Shown in pieces: positions 9,530 to 18,824 of a DNA stretch of 25,167 bases (the first letter of the stretch is position 1; the number at the start of each line of letters is the position of its first letter). A model generated the notes under the pieces. The model was not told the origin of the DNA, did no database searches, and saw nothing but the letters and a program-made list of their open reading frames with translations. The position numbers were made by a program, and so were the translations under genes. The DNA comes from Zygnema cylindricum (taxonomy: Eukaryota > Streptophyta > Zygnematophyceae > Zygnematales > Zygnemataceae). The stretch lies in the NCBI GenBank assembly GCA_037447655.1, contig JBBHKE010000879.1, forward strand, positions 481,429 to 506,595, written 5' to 3'.

Positions 9530-10544
9530 CCAATTACTTTTTGTACATGATTTGGTCTGAAGCCTTTTGACTAGATATCTATTTTTGTCTTCTTTTGTCA
9601 CATGCGGCTTATTTCCTCGCTTACCTTAGCACTTAGATTAGTGCCTATACCTAGTCGATTGTAGTGTCTGCATTTAATAAGAGAAAAATGCCTCTCCAAT
9701 ATTGTACATGTATCACGTAATCTATTATTTTTTCTTCTACAAATCTGGTTGTACTTGAACATAACATCAACATGTAGTTTGGATTGGTGTTTGTTATGGA
9801 CCTATTTGTTTATAAGCCCAACACTGTAATTCAAATGTGTCGTTAAATTGGAGTTTAAAAATTTGACATGGGGGACCATTTACAGCGTCGATGAGCGGAA
9901 GTCATATACCAAAAAAATCTTATTCAGACTGGTATTAGTATATAACAGTTTGTATTGAAGAAAACATTCCGTTAACTATTCTTAGCAGTAATGTCAAAGG
10001 ATGATTCTGACTGTCTACTGAATAATCGAGGATGTCATGTGAGGTAGGCTAGAGTCTAAAGGAAGTGGTCTACGGGAATTGAAGGATTAGGAGAAACAGG
10101 AGGCGAAGAAGAAATGGTAGCCATAACAAGAAAGCGAAGTAAGAAAGGGAAAAACACAGAAGGAGAGCTTTCATGTAAGAAAGTTTTGAAATCTGATAAC
10201 TGAAGATGAAAATGACAAAGCATTATACACAACTGGAGGAACATTTGCCGCAAGAAGTAACTTAGCCTTTTGTCTTTGGTTGAGTCAAAAGGCTACAGGT
10301 CTAACTTTGTGCAAGAAACAGTCAGCGTTTATTGCTGGGAGTGCCATACAAAACAAAATAGAAAGGCAAATTAGACAAAAAGAGAGAAAACATGGACCTA
10401 AAGTTAGAGTGAAACTGCCCATCCCTCTGGCCCCATTGCTAGCAAATAGTCAAGTGAGGGAAAACGGCATCGCTCTTTCTTTTACCCGCCATTGCACATT
10501 ATGTGTCAGTCACCAAATTCTACACCTATTAGATTTTCAAATAA
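9530..10544. other. Intergenic stretch, no supported gene
   Basis: The stretch 9530-10000 is AT-rich and featureless. From about 10030 to 10260 the plus strand is purine-rich (GAAG and AGGAG runs), which opens a proline- and serine-rich minus frame at 10056-10253 without a recognisable domain. A plus frame beginning at 10280 runs into the downstream microsatellite and is judged non-coding. Confidence 0.4.
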
Positions 10545-10639
10545 CCTCTCTCTCTCCCACTCTCTCTCTCCCTCTCCCTCTCCCTCTCCCTCTCCCTCTC
10601 CCTCTCCCTCTCCCTCTCCCTCTCCCTCTCCCTCTCCCC
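10545..10639. repeat. (CCCTCT)n microsatellite
   Basis: After a short CTCTCT lead-in, the hexamer CCCTCT is repeated about a dozen times almost without interruption. It creates artificial Leu-Pro, Ser-Pro and Gly-Glu frames on both strands, which should not be annotated as proteins. Confidence 0.95.
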
Positions 10640-10731
10640 TGTTAGGACCGCCTTCGATCCTTACGTGGTCTGTGCCTGCTCCCAGTCCTCGTTTCAATCC
10701 GTTCCCTACATCTAAATTCTTGCTGAAATTA

Positions 10732-10949
10732 CACTGCCAATCGCGATTACTGTTAATGTTTTTTTCGCCACTTAAAACATATTTTCTCCGTACACACTAG
10801 TCGAATTTTGGATTTGACAGTTGCGATTGAAAGGTAAGGTTCTCAGCTTCCGATTGACAGTCACAAATTGAAAATCGGACAATTGTGTACGGAGAAAAGA
10901 TGTTTCCAGTGGCAGAAAAAACATTTAACGGTAATAGCGATACACGGCG
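10732..10949. mobile_element. Short TA-flanked inverted-repeat element, family A, copy 3
   Basis: The element carries the family interior TTTTTCGCCACTTAAAACAT and TTTCTCCGTACACA on the left, and GTGTACGGAGAAAAGATGTT plus CCAGTGGCAGAAAAAACATT on the right. The ends are TA/CACTGCC...CGGCG/TA, more diverged than in the other copies. The central GATTGAAAGGTAAG-TTCTCA also matches the element at 3096, confirming a close relationship. It is 218 bp long and non-coding. Confidence 0.75.
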
Positions 10950-10989
10950 TACATTTTTGTTTTCTTTTTTTTGGGCACACTTGTCCTCC

Positions 10990-11480
10990 ATCATAGACAC
11001 ATCTCTTCGCCAATACTCAGGAGCATCCGGAGCCGAATGATTATGTTCTCCTCCTTACGCCTCCGATTAATCCACTTCATATACTCTTCCATAGCTCCCA
11101 AAGCCACCGAAGAGTCTTTCCGATAGCCTCTACGAGAGTAGGATACTGTACCACATAAAAAACATTATGGGAAAATGTGCCCATTCTTGGACATGATTTC
11201 CTACAAGCTACAAAATCAGGGGCCAGAATATACTCTTCGAGCTTCCTATCAATTGGTCCCTCTCCTAAAAATGGTAATGTCTCCCTTATCGCTCCTTGTG
11301 AGGTGCTGAAGAAGAAAGTCCATTCCCTAAAGGACCTCGAAAGAGTGGGATGAGGAGGGGAGCCTCACATCTCGCCTTCCATCTTGAAACACTCCACGCC
11401 CTAGTATTAGCACCAATCTCAATCCCTCAATTAAAAGAGTAGGAGGATTTTCATTCTTGCTTTAAGTTTGTTTGCCCTCT
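10990..11480 (-). pseudogene. Decayed retroelement-like coding remnant
   Basis: Reading the minus strand from about 11480 downwards gives a protein-like stretch interrupted by at least one stop and one frameshift. It includes REWTFFFSTSQGAIRE, then a cysteine-containing part ACRKSCPRMGTFSHNVFYV, then LRWLWELW, and in another frame EEYMKWINRRRKEEN. The C-x3-C...H arrangement before a hydrophobic tail recalls the zinc-binding segment near the end of reverse transcriptases of non-LTR retrotransposons. That match is made from memory of the family pattern and is weak. The plus-strand TC bias of 11000-14400 agrees with a minus-strand coding origin. Confidence 0.25.
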
Positions 11481-12905
11481 TGCAACAAGCCTTGATGCTT
11501 GCCCTCCTCACTGGAACACCCTTTGGGTTTTGGTGTTGATTTTATAGGCGATTTTGGGCGATATCGGTCCTGCCGATTTTTGTGTGACCGATGTCACATT
11601 ATTGAACAGTACTATTTGTACGGACGGACGTCAATATTTGGACGACGTGGAGATGTACGACATGAGATCATGCAGTTACAATTATTCAGGTTCATGTGGC
11701 AAGCATGTGTAAATAGCATTTCATTGGACCACGCTAAGAGAGTGTTTTATTCATACAGATGGCATTAGAATACAAATAGGCACTCAGAATAGACAAAGAA
11801 ATACCCTTCATCCATTAATGTCAGAACAAGCATTGCAGACATAGTCAAGTAAGAGAAGAATAGAGTTTGGCTTTATTAAGAAAGTCTTTTGTAACACTTT
11901 TGTCCTAAGTGGACCATTTATTAAAGCTACGGCTTTTGCGTACCTCTATTTTGTCTATTTGTCTACTTCATCTGTTTGCTAATTATATCCCTCCCTAATC
12001 TTTCCTATCTCTCCTGTCTAAATATTATGTGACCCTGACCTGTGGCCGGTCTAAGCTATTTGTGGCTACGGGAATCTCTTCGCGTTAGCTCGGATGACCG
12101 AGCCAGAGCGACATTTGGTACAGTGAAGTCCCTTATGTTTTTAGTGGAGAGGCTCCCTTATGTTTTTAGTGGAGAGGCTCCTTGTTCGCGCTGCCCCTTC
12201 CCTTATTATCCTTTTGACGCGGCCTTCTTTGGCCTTTCCTTCTTTTGTCCATAAACCATCTTGACTCGGAGAAGGCTATCCCGACTCCTCCTTGTGAATC
12301 CCCTCTTCCCCTCTTTCATGTTGAAAGAAAATAACAACTCCGTAGTTTCGGATCTCCGCGAGGTTGTCATGGCTCCTCCATCCATAAAAGTCCCTTGTCT
12401 TTTTGTCGTTGCCTTAAGAGCTGCCTGGCCTAAATCTCCTATCTTGGGAGTGGATCGACTCCTTTCCACCCTCATTTTCTTCCACTCTTCCCATTCAAGG
12501 TCGTTGCCTGACCAACCTCATGACCCATATTTCCTTGCATTAGTCCAAGGCTTAGGTCATCCAATCTTCCCCATTGTGGGGAGCTAAATCGAGGGACACG
12601 AATGGTAAATACCGCCTTTAGCTTTTGCTCCACTAAATTTGGAATATGTCATAATCACCAAATCTAAAATATCTTCTTTACCGTCTCATTCGCCCCATGT
12701 TGCTCCATTGCCTTTTTCGTTGCACTTGATTCTAGAAAACTTCTCAAAAATGTTTCCTAAGACATTTCTAGATGATCAAATCTATTGCAACATTCAATGA
12801 TCCAAAATAGAAAATAAATTATGATAATGTCGATGCACGTTCAAACCTTGGTCAACTAGGTCGTTCCATGGAGATGGGAGGCAGTGAGAGGGGCCACCTT
12901 GGACA
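11480..12905. other. Gene-poor stretch, probably decayed repeat DNA
   Basis: No intact gene is recognised. A minus-strand frame at 12206-12475 (89 codons, basic, rich in Arg and Lys) has no identifiable domain and may belong to the same decayed retroelement as 10990-11480. A 25-bp direct tandem repeat lies inside it (separate entry). The plus frame at 11499-11768 is also unrecognised. Confidence 0.35.
12129..12178. repeat. 25-bp perfect tandem duplication
   Basis: The unit TCCCTTATGTTTTTAGTGGA plus GAGGC occurs twice head to tail, at 12129-12153 and 12154-12178, without differences. This suggests a recent slippage or duplication event. Confidence 0.9.
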
Positions 12906-12909
12906 AGTA

Positions 12910-13482
12910 CACCGCGAATCGAAATTAGAGTTATGTGCGCTAATTCCGTCACCCCAAATTTTGACTCTATCACCATAAATAGAGTACATTATTCTAAATT
13001 ATTCTTTACATTATTTGAGGTACTTTTTGAATGAGCGCCAATGACTCTAATACATTCTAAATTATTCTTTACATTATTTGAGGTACTTTTTGAATGAGCG
13101 CCAATGACTCTAATACAATGCCGTTTTAAATAGTGTGGCCTACGGTCGGTGTCTGACCGTGCAAAATTGTACTTTATTAAGTAAAAAAGTACAAATAATG
13201 ATTTAATACAGGCCGTTATCATGTAACTAGGTTTTAACAAACCGCGTAGTGCAAACGTCATAATGACATGAAACTGTACGTTTTTTTCAGATTCTGTACG
13301 TGTACCTAATTTACAGTAGATATATTCAGCGCCTAAATTTACGCCCAAATTAGAGTTGTTCATAAATTAGAGTATTTTTTTTTTAAAAGGGTTGATTACC
13401 AAAAATAGAGTTAATAACTCTAATTATTATTTTTCGCTTTTTTACTCTAATTATTTCTTTACTCTAATTACGATTCGCGGTG
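12910..13482. mobile_element. TA-flanked inverted-repeat element, family B, copy 2
   Basis: The ends are CACCGCGAATCGAAATTAGA at the left and the reverse complement of CACCGCGAATCGTAATTAGA at the right, with TA at 12908-12909 and 13483-13484. The interior block at 13135-13210 (GGTGTCTGACCGTGCAAAAT and GTACAAATAATGATTTAAT) is the reverse complement of the interior of the element at 4036, so the two copies lie in opposite orientation. It is non-coding at 573 bp, and it contains a private 63-bp tandem duplication. It is inserted in the pyrimidine-rich decayed repeat region. Confidence 0.8.
12991..13116. repeat. 63-bp perfect tandem duplication inside a mobile element
   Basis: Positions 12991-13053 and 13054-13116 are identical. 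Because 63 is a multiple of three, the overlapping minus-strand frame shows a 21-residue repeat, which is a shadow of the DNA duplication and not evidence of a protein. The family B copy at 4036 lacks the duplication. Confidence 0.92.
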
Positions 13483-13484
13483 TA

Positions 13485-14755
13485 GCTCTCAAGGGTTGCC
13501 TCACTGCCTATTCTTGTAAGAGGGCTTCCTATATCTACCTAGCTCTTGTTTTTCACTAAGATGGCTTCCTACACACCCCCCCTCCCCCAGCTCTGGTTTC
13601 TCTGAAGCCTAATTGAGACTTCATAGAGTTGCATTCTGCTCTCATTTAGGGTGTAACCTTTATTCCGATCTCATGCCTATTTTTGATCTTCTTAAGATGC
13701 TATGGCATTAGACTTCCCCCGGTCTTTTCTTCTAAGGAGGACATTAGGGGGGAAAGGATATTTCCTCCTCGTCTATCCAGGTGCCCATGATGTAGGAGAC
13801 ACCGCTACCCTAAGGGAAGAGATTACAACCCGCTTGGGAACCTTGCCCCTCCAATTTCCAAACCTTTGCCACCTGTTCTTCACTCACACCTTTTTCATCG
13901 TGTGTCGTGACAACATCTATTTCAAGCTCGCAATTTTAGTCGTGATTCTCAACTTTGTATACAACCTCTCAACCCCTTGGATGTACCTCATCACATTTCA
14001 ACAACCTTTATCCTGATTTCGCTCTTGTGTTCTAAGAACCTAACGAAAAGATATCCATGAATATTCCCTTATCATTCTCTACGATATTTTTGACATTGTA
14101 TATGCCCTATTTTCTGGTCATACATTCTGCATCGCTTGGTTTTATCATCATATCCAATTATAATTCTTAGAATACCCGTAAGTTCTATCTTTAATTTCTT
14201 AAGGTCATTGTCCAAACCAAACACCCTATCTACAAACACTCTAAAGTATGATACATCTAGTTTCTTTCAATCTACAATTCAAATATAAAATCTTCATTCA
14301 TTGTATTAATGCTAATTTTATCTTAAATGGAAGCAACACAATTAAGCCCGTCAACCCAAAACCTGGCTTCTATTCGGTTGTCTGCCAACATCCTTCGAGC
14401 GCTCGCACCATGCAAACAATGCAATTTTTCAACAACTACGTTCTCGTCTCATGAATATGGTTCTTTAAGTTGATGATTTGTGCGGTTCTCTTTTCAACTA
14501 ATATCAAATCGCCTTAGATACATACTCTGCTGTTTGATCAAAGTGGCAAAAAATGACATTATCATGTCAAAAATTATTTATCGCAAATGTCGTGATAAGC
14601 ATCGCGATAATATCGTAATATCGCTTTGCGACAAGTTTAACACAGAACAGCGCAGCCATTTCTGCCGCCCCTAGTGAATATCGAAAGTGGATTTGCGACA
14701 CGCAACACTGTAATAGTTGCAGCAATCGAACTTTTGATCTATGGGAAGTAACGCC
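13485..14755. other. Gene-poor stretch with pyrimidine-rich decayed repeat
   Basis: The segment 13485-13870 continues the pyrimidine-biased region interrupted by the element at 12910. Its minus strand reads a broken frame with RRKYPFPPNVLLRRKDRGKS around 13700-13790, which I cannot assign. From 13870 to 14560 the DNA is AT-rich with nothing recognised. Around 14575-14640 there are several TCGCGATA and ATATCG palindromic motifs. Confidence 0.35.
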
Positions 14756-14757
14756 AG

Positions 14758-14970
14758 AGCGACGTGACAGCTTCACATGTTCGCGTTGTAATTCACGCAA
14801 CAGCAGCCACATGCGACGAAGAAGTTCCGTACCATTTAGGACGACGCAGGAAGGCACACAGCAAAGTCACGTCACATTCGTCAACCGCCGTTCACCTGCG
14901 ACTTGCAAAAATTCCGTAAAAGAATGGTGACGTGGACCCTTTCTAACCAAAGCCGTACAGACGGGCGCAC
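14758..14970. repeat. Diverged direct repeat R1
   Basis: The segment starts AGCGACGTGACA and ends CGTACAGACGGGCGCAC, and the same boundaries recur at 15725-15925. Shared internal landmarks include GTAATTCACG, ATGCGACGA, GCCGTTCACC and GACGTGGAC. Both copies are GC-richer than their surroundings. A short GC-rich frame follows R1 (14970-15088), but nothing recognisable is encoded. Confidence 0.65.
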
Positions 14971-15724
14971 GTGCGAGGAGGCCTTCCGGCCGATCAAAGA
15001 TACCGTGGCCGACCAGTTGATGCAGAATGCCAAAGAGTCGATCATCAAATTCAGAAAGGGAAGAAAGGAAAGAAGAGTTTGGGGGTAAAGTGCGTTACAA
15101 GTACAAAGGGCGTTGGGCAAAACAAAGTGTTAAGATAGCAAACGGTGAGTAGCCGACTCGTCTGCCCACTCGTGGACTCACTCATCCGCACCTGGCCGGC
15201 GAGTAGCCGACCCCTAATTGACTGCCAGTCTGATCATTGCCCGCACATCCACTCCACATGTGATATGATTAACTTTCCCACAGTTCCGCTTCACCACTAT
15301 TTACCAAGCAGGGCGAGACCGCGAGCGTGAGCGAGCGGGCTCGGCCACGCTGGCACACACATATCGATAACCATGCCTCGCTTGAGACCGAGAGTGTCCA
15401 TCCTCATCTTCCGCTCTAACAGTTTGTCGATCCTAAGCGGCGATCTCCATCACACGCGTGCTTGGTAATCTCCGATCACTTGATGAACCAATCGTGAATG
15501 GTCATCTCGACCAGCACACTAAGCCTCCGCCTGGTTCCCAACTCCAGATGCCAAGCAATCATCATACTTGTGCTCAGTTTCCGCCTTACCTTCTACCTTT
15601 TCTGTTGTTCGACCGCCAGAAACCCCAGAATTGCGAGCGGGTTAGCGATACGCGATACTCTCAAAGGCGCACTAAATCAAACTTATGATTTTATATAACA
15701 AAACTACAAAACTACAAAAGCAAA
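14971..15724. other. Region between the R1 and R2 repeats, no recognised gene
   Basis: This is moderately GC-rich sequence with short frames on the plus strand (14903-15088, 15145-15330, 15458-15688). None has a domain I recognise. GAGTAGCCGAC occurs twice (about 15147 and 15199), and a run of GCGAG/GAGCG motifs occurs at 15311-15340. It could be the body of an element bounded by the two direct repeats. Confidence 0.3.
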
Positions 15725-15925
15725 AGCGACGTGACATATTCACGTCGTAATTCACGTGATAGCAAGACATATGCGACGAGACATTTCTGTATTATTTGGA
15801 ACGGCACAGTAGATCATACAGCGATACGTCACCTCAGCGCTGGATAATGCCGTTCACCAGCGAAAATTCTGCAAGTGTAAGGCGACGTGGACTATTTCTA
15901 TGGACAGTCGTACAGACGGGCGCAC
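15725..15925. repeat. Diverged direct repeat R2
   Basis: This is the second copy of the segment at 14758-14970, in the same orientation and about 967 bp downstream. Identity is clearly visible at both ends and patchy in the middle. Its position about 370 bp upstream of the copy 2 start means it could lie in the promoter region of that gene. Confidence 0.65.
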
Positions 15926-16175
15926 TTTATGAATCTCGTGACGAATCAAACTACCACTTCAGCAGTCCATAAAAGCATCTGTCAAGTGGCATGTTTCAAC
16001 ACAAGGCAACAAATTGGGAGCGTATTTTTATTGGCACACGTGGCGTAGCAATCCTAGGACGCTCCTTTCCGCCTCGATACAAACATTATAAAACCGACGC
16101 TTCAACAAAGTCATTTGTATCCCAAGACCATCAAATCTCCAAATTCCTTTTAACCTTCACTGTACTTGCCTCGTA

Positions 16176-16261
16176 GAGGGGATCCTAAAGCTGCCTAGAC
16201 CACACTTGTACCACGCTCGAGGGGATCCTAAAGCTGCCTAGACCACACTTGTACCACGCTT
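16176..16261. repeat. 43-bp tandem duplication upstream of the copy 2 start codon
   Basis: The unit beginning GAGGGGATCCTAAAGCTGCC and ending ACCACGCT plus C or T occurs at 16176-16218 and 16219-16261, with only the last base differing. It ends 33 bp before the ATG at 16295. No matching sequence precedes copy 1. It could lie in the 5' UTR or a leader intron, because a splice-acceptor-like CTCTCCTTGCAG follows at 16281-16292. Confidence 0.9.
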
Positions 16262-16294
16262 GATCATTTTCAGCTCCCATCTCTCCTTGCAGCC

Positions 16295-18442
16295 ATGGCA
16301 TCCATATCGTATGTCAGCTCTCTCACCTTTGCTCTCTTCGTATCCCTCCTGGGCTTCTGCCACGCGGCGGGATCTCGCCAGCTGTTGGCCGGCAATTTGC
16401 TCGCGGCATCCGTCGATGTGAATCCCGATGCGGCTCCAGCTTCAACTTTCACCACGGATCTAAGTATGGGATTATTTTATTTTTTACTACTTTTATTTAG
16501 AGGAAAAATGAGGAATGCTGACATTTCTTCTCAAATTGGCAATGGAAATTTTATATATTAGCTATCATTGAGATGTGCCTCAAAATGAGCATTAAAGTTC
16601 AATACAATGTTACCGGCATTTCGAATGATATGTCAATTAGTTTTAAGGTTTCCTGTTTTTTACTGAAGCCTTCTTATTTCAATTTCAAAACTGTAAATCT
16701 GACAATCATTCAAAATGAAATTCAAACAGTTTGCAATTTTTGAAATTCATAATTGCTCAGCTTCTCTGTGTATGTCTAAATGTATGCAATTGCAATAGAA
16801 AAAGTACTATCTTTCCCACTTTGATGTCGTATTTTAAACGAGAATGTCAATGAAGTAGTATACGTTTATGCATATTATTTGTTAATATATCAAAATGAAT
16901 CTTTTGATGTGAATTTATAATGTCGACAGTGCAATTTCAATGTTGATTTTTTGAATGTCAAATTCTTGTGTCTCATAGGGAATTTGATTTTGAGAGGTTG
17001 TGAATGGTAATTGGTACAATGTTGACAATAATTTCAGGAATTAAAGTTATTGACCAACCCTCCATGGAATAGAATTGACTACCGTACTCCAACATCTGAA
17101 AACGTGGAAACTCAAACAGCTGATATGATGTGCTTATGCCCTTTCAGTGTTTATTGTTTCCTGTCAAAATATCTATTAGCCATATTAGAAAATTATGAAA
17201 CATTGCAATTTTGTGTCTCCACCCTCGGAGTTGATTCGCATGTATAAATGTCCACATCTTTACTTTGAACTGCCAGAAAAAACTCCCATATTTCGATACC
17301 CACTCTTGACCCATGACTTGAGAGGCTCCAAAGATAATGGTCAGGTTTGAAGGGTCCCCATGTTCACTGCTTGAATTGTAGCAAATCTTTTTTTTCCTTC
17401 TAATCCTCTAATTGGCATTCGTCAGCATTGTCCATAACTGATTATATCTGATGATGGAATGGCTATCTGTCACACTATGTCATTCAATTTTATTTACAGC
17501 TGCCTGTGGCAATGAGGTTTATATTACGTTCTTAGTGTAGACTACGGACTATACTATTAATTCCCGCATGAGAACAGTTTGTACACTTTGTTCTATGCGT
17601 CTAACGCTTTTGTTTTGTCGGCATCTGCAGGCGCCTGCGGTACGGACGTCGCCGGATGGGAGAAGCACAGCAACACCTTCCCTGTCGGCCAATGGGAGTC
17701 GTTCTTTGCCGACAGCGCCGCCGCCTGCGCCGCCTCTTGCGCTGCCAATTCGTACCGCTGCGCCGCAGTCATCTGGGAGGACGCCAAAGTGCTGCCCTAC
17801 TCCGACGACGCCAAGTGTCAGTTCGTCAGCGAGCTCCGCGGCTTCGTGCCAGGCATGCCAGCTGGCGTCGACCTCTACACGCCGTGCAACAGTGAGAACT
17901 CCCGCTCTCTCTCTCTCTCTCTCCCTCTCTCTCTCTCTCTCTCCCTCTCTCTCTCTGCCGTTTAGTTTAATTTTGCCTGATTTTGTGAGAGTGACGTCCG
18001 ATTTCTTTCCGCCTTCGGTCATTCTTTCTTATTGGTTTGAGGCGCCTCATTCTGAAAGATGATCTGTCTGGCGTCGAAGCGGAAATTGCGGCGGGCCGTC
18101 CAATGCATCCGGATTTTGCAATTTCCTCATGCATTTCAATAAGCTAATCGGACGGCGGCGGTTTCGTCTGATCTTGCAGCCGGATGCGGCGCCGTGGTGG
18201 CGGGATATGAACTCCACAAGAGCACTCTCCCAGTGGGCGTGTGGGAGGCGTTCTTTGCGGCCGACGCGGCGGGATGCGCGGAATCATGTACGGCCAATTC
18301 GGACCGTTGCATCGCGTCGATCTGGGAAGACGCCCAAGTGCTTCCCCTCTCAGACGACGCCAAGTGTCAGTTCGTCAGCAAGCTCACCGGGTACACGCCG
18401 GATGTTTCGGAAGGAGTGGACCTCTACGTCAGGTGCTCGTAA
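16295..18442 (+). CDS. Secreted protein with two PAN/Apple-like six-cysteine domains (copy 2, intact)
   Basis: The coding exons are 16295-16463, 17631-17891 and 18180-18442 (693 nt, 230 aa), joined at phase-1 introns with donors GTATGG and GTGAGA and acceptors CTGCAG and TTGCAG. Residues 1-25 form a signal peptide with a hydrophobic core and a CHAA cleavage region. Residues 26-57 are a linker. Residues 58-143 and 145-230 are two domains with identical cysteine positions (2, 32, 36, 43, 62 and 85 of each), about 64% identical to each other. They share FPVGxWE-like, ANSxRC, IWEDA and SDDAKCQFVS segments. The C-x3-C-x6-C core and the paired outer cysteines fit the PAN/Apple fold, whose members bind proteins or carbohydrates outside the cell; that match is by pattern only. 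The ATG has a favourable AGCCATGG context and is preceded by an acceptor-like TTGCAG. No transmembrane segment or GPI signal is seen, so secretion is likely. The ligand is unknown. Confidence 0.75.
17500..17516 (+). other. Fossil of a domain-exon start inside intron 1 of copy 2
   Basis: TTTATTTACAG at 17489-17499 is a good acceptor. It is followed by CTGCCTGTGGCAATGAG, which matches the beginning of exon 2 of copy 1 (CCGCCTGTGGCAAGGAA). In copy 2 the reading frame from here meets a stop at 17537-17539. The real exon 2 starts 131 bp later with GCGCCTGCGGT. Including the fossil as a mini-exon ending at GAG/GTTTAT would shift the downstream frame. It is therefore a remnant of an earlier exon start, left after an insertion or after partial deletion of an extra domain exon. 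Confidence 0.55.
17898..17957. repeat. (CT)n microsatellite in intron 2 of copy 2
   Basis: Long CTCTCT runs interrupted by CCC follow the second donor directly. The corresponding place in copy 1 intron 2 has only CACCTCTCTCTGCC, so the tract expanded in copy 2. The remainder of the intron aligns with copy 1 until about 18075, after which copy 2 has about 105 additional bases. Confidence 0.9.
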
Positions 18443-18722
18443 GCGGCCGGTAGAATGGTGTGAGGTGTCACGTCACACAACCATCGCACCATTTTTGCAG
18501 TTGGTGATTTGTGTTACACGACCCACTACACTAGTTTTTTGTACTTATAGTCAACAAATAGTCAATGCTTCCACTGTCAATCCCCTAATTTAGCAATTAT
18601 ATTTTACTTTTAGCTGTAGAGAGGTCAGCGGGTGAGTGCCACTCATGTATATTTCCATTGTTAGGCGCTTGCCGAGGCCGAGGCCAATGCGGGTAACATG
18701 TCGTACGGTTGCTCCGGCGACA
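18439..18722 (+). other. Conserved 3' flank of copy 2 with donor-like stop and acceptor-like site
   Basis: As in copy 1, the TAA is embedded in GTAAGC (18439-18444), and TTGTTAG at 18658-18664 precedes a GC-rich conserved block, GCGCTTGCCGAGGCCGAGGC. Splicing between these sites would remove the stop and open an arginine- and proline-rich tail ending at TAA near 18833. Copy 1 would stop after a few codons, so a coding role is not conserved. A 3' UTR intron or conserved regulatory element is the more cautious reading. Confidence 0.4.
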
Positions 18723-18824
18723 AGAAAAGACATTGTGGAGCGCACAATTTTTTCAGAGAGAATATTAGAGTATAATTGTTGTAATGGAGCTAAGAGGATG
18801 TACTTTGTACTCTGTTTCAAAATG

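Noticed and set aside
10280-10645. 121-codon frame ending in a Leu-Pro repeat
   Set aside because: The end is translated (CCCTCT)n microsatellite, and the part before it has no domain or codon bias.
12989-13363. Minus-strand 124-codon frame with a 21-residue duplication
   Set aside because: It lies entirely within a non-coding inverted-repeat element, and its repeat is the 63-bp DNA duplication.
17500-17517. Treating the relic at 17500 as a used mini-exon of copy 2
   Set aside because: Splicing at GAG/GTTTAT and joining to 17631 shifts the frame out of the domain. Skipping it gives a perfect phase-1 join.
17568-18062. Plus-strand 164-codon frame rich in Ser, Pro and Thr over exon 2 and intron 2 of copy 2
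   Set aside because: It is a shadow frame of the GC-rich domain exon, and its tail is the CT microsatellite. The other frame has the conserved cysteines and proper splice sites.
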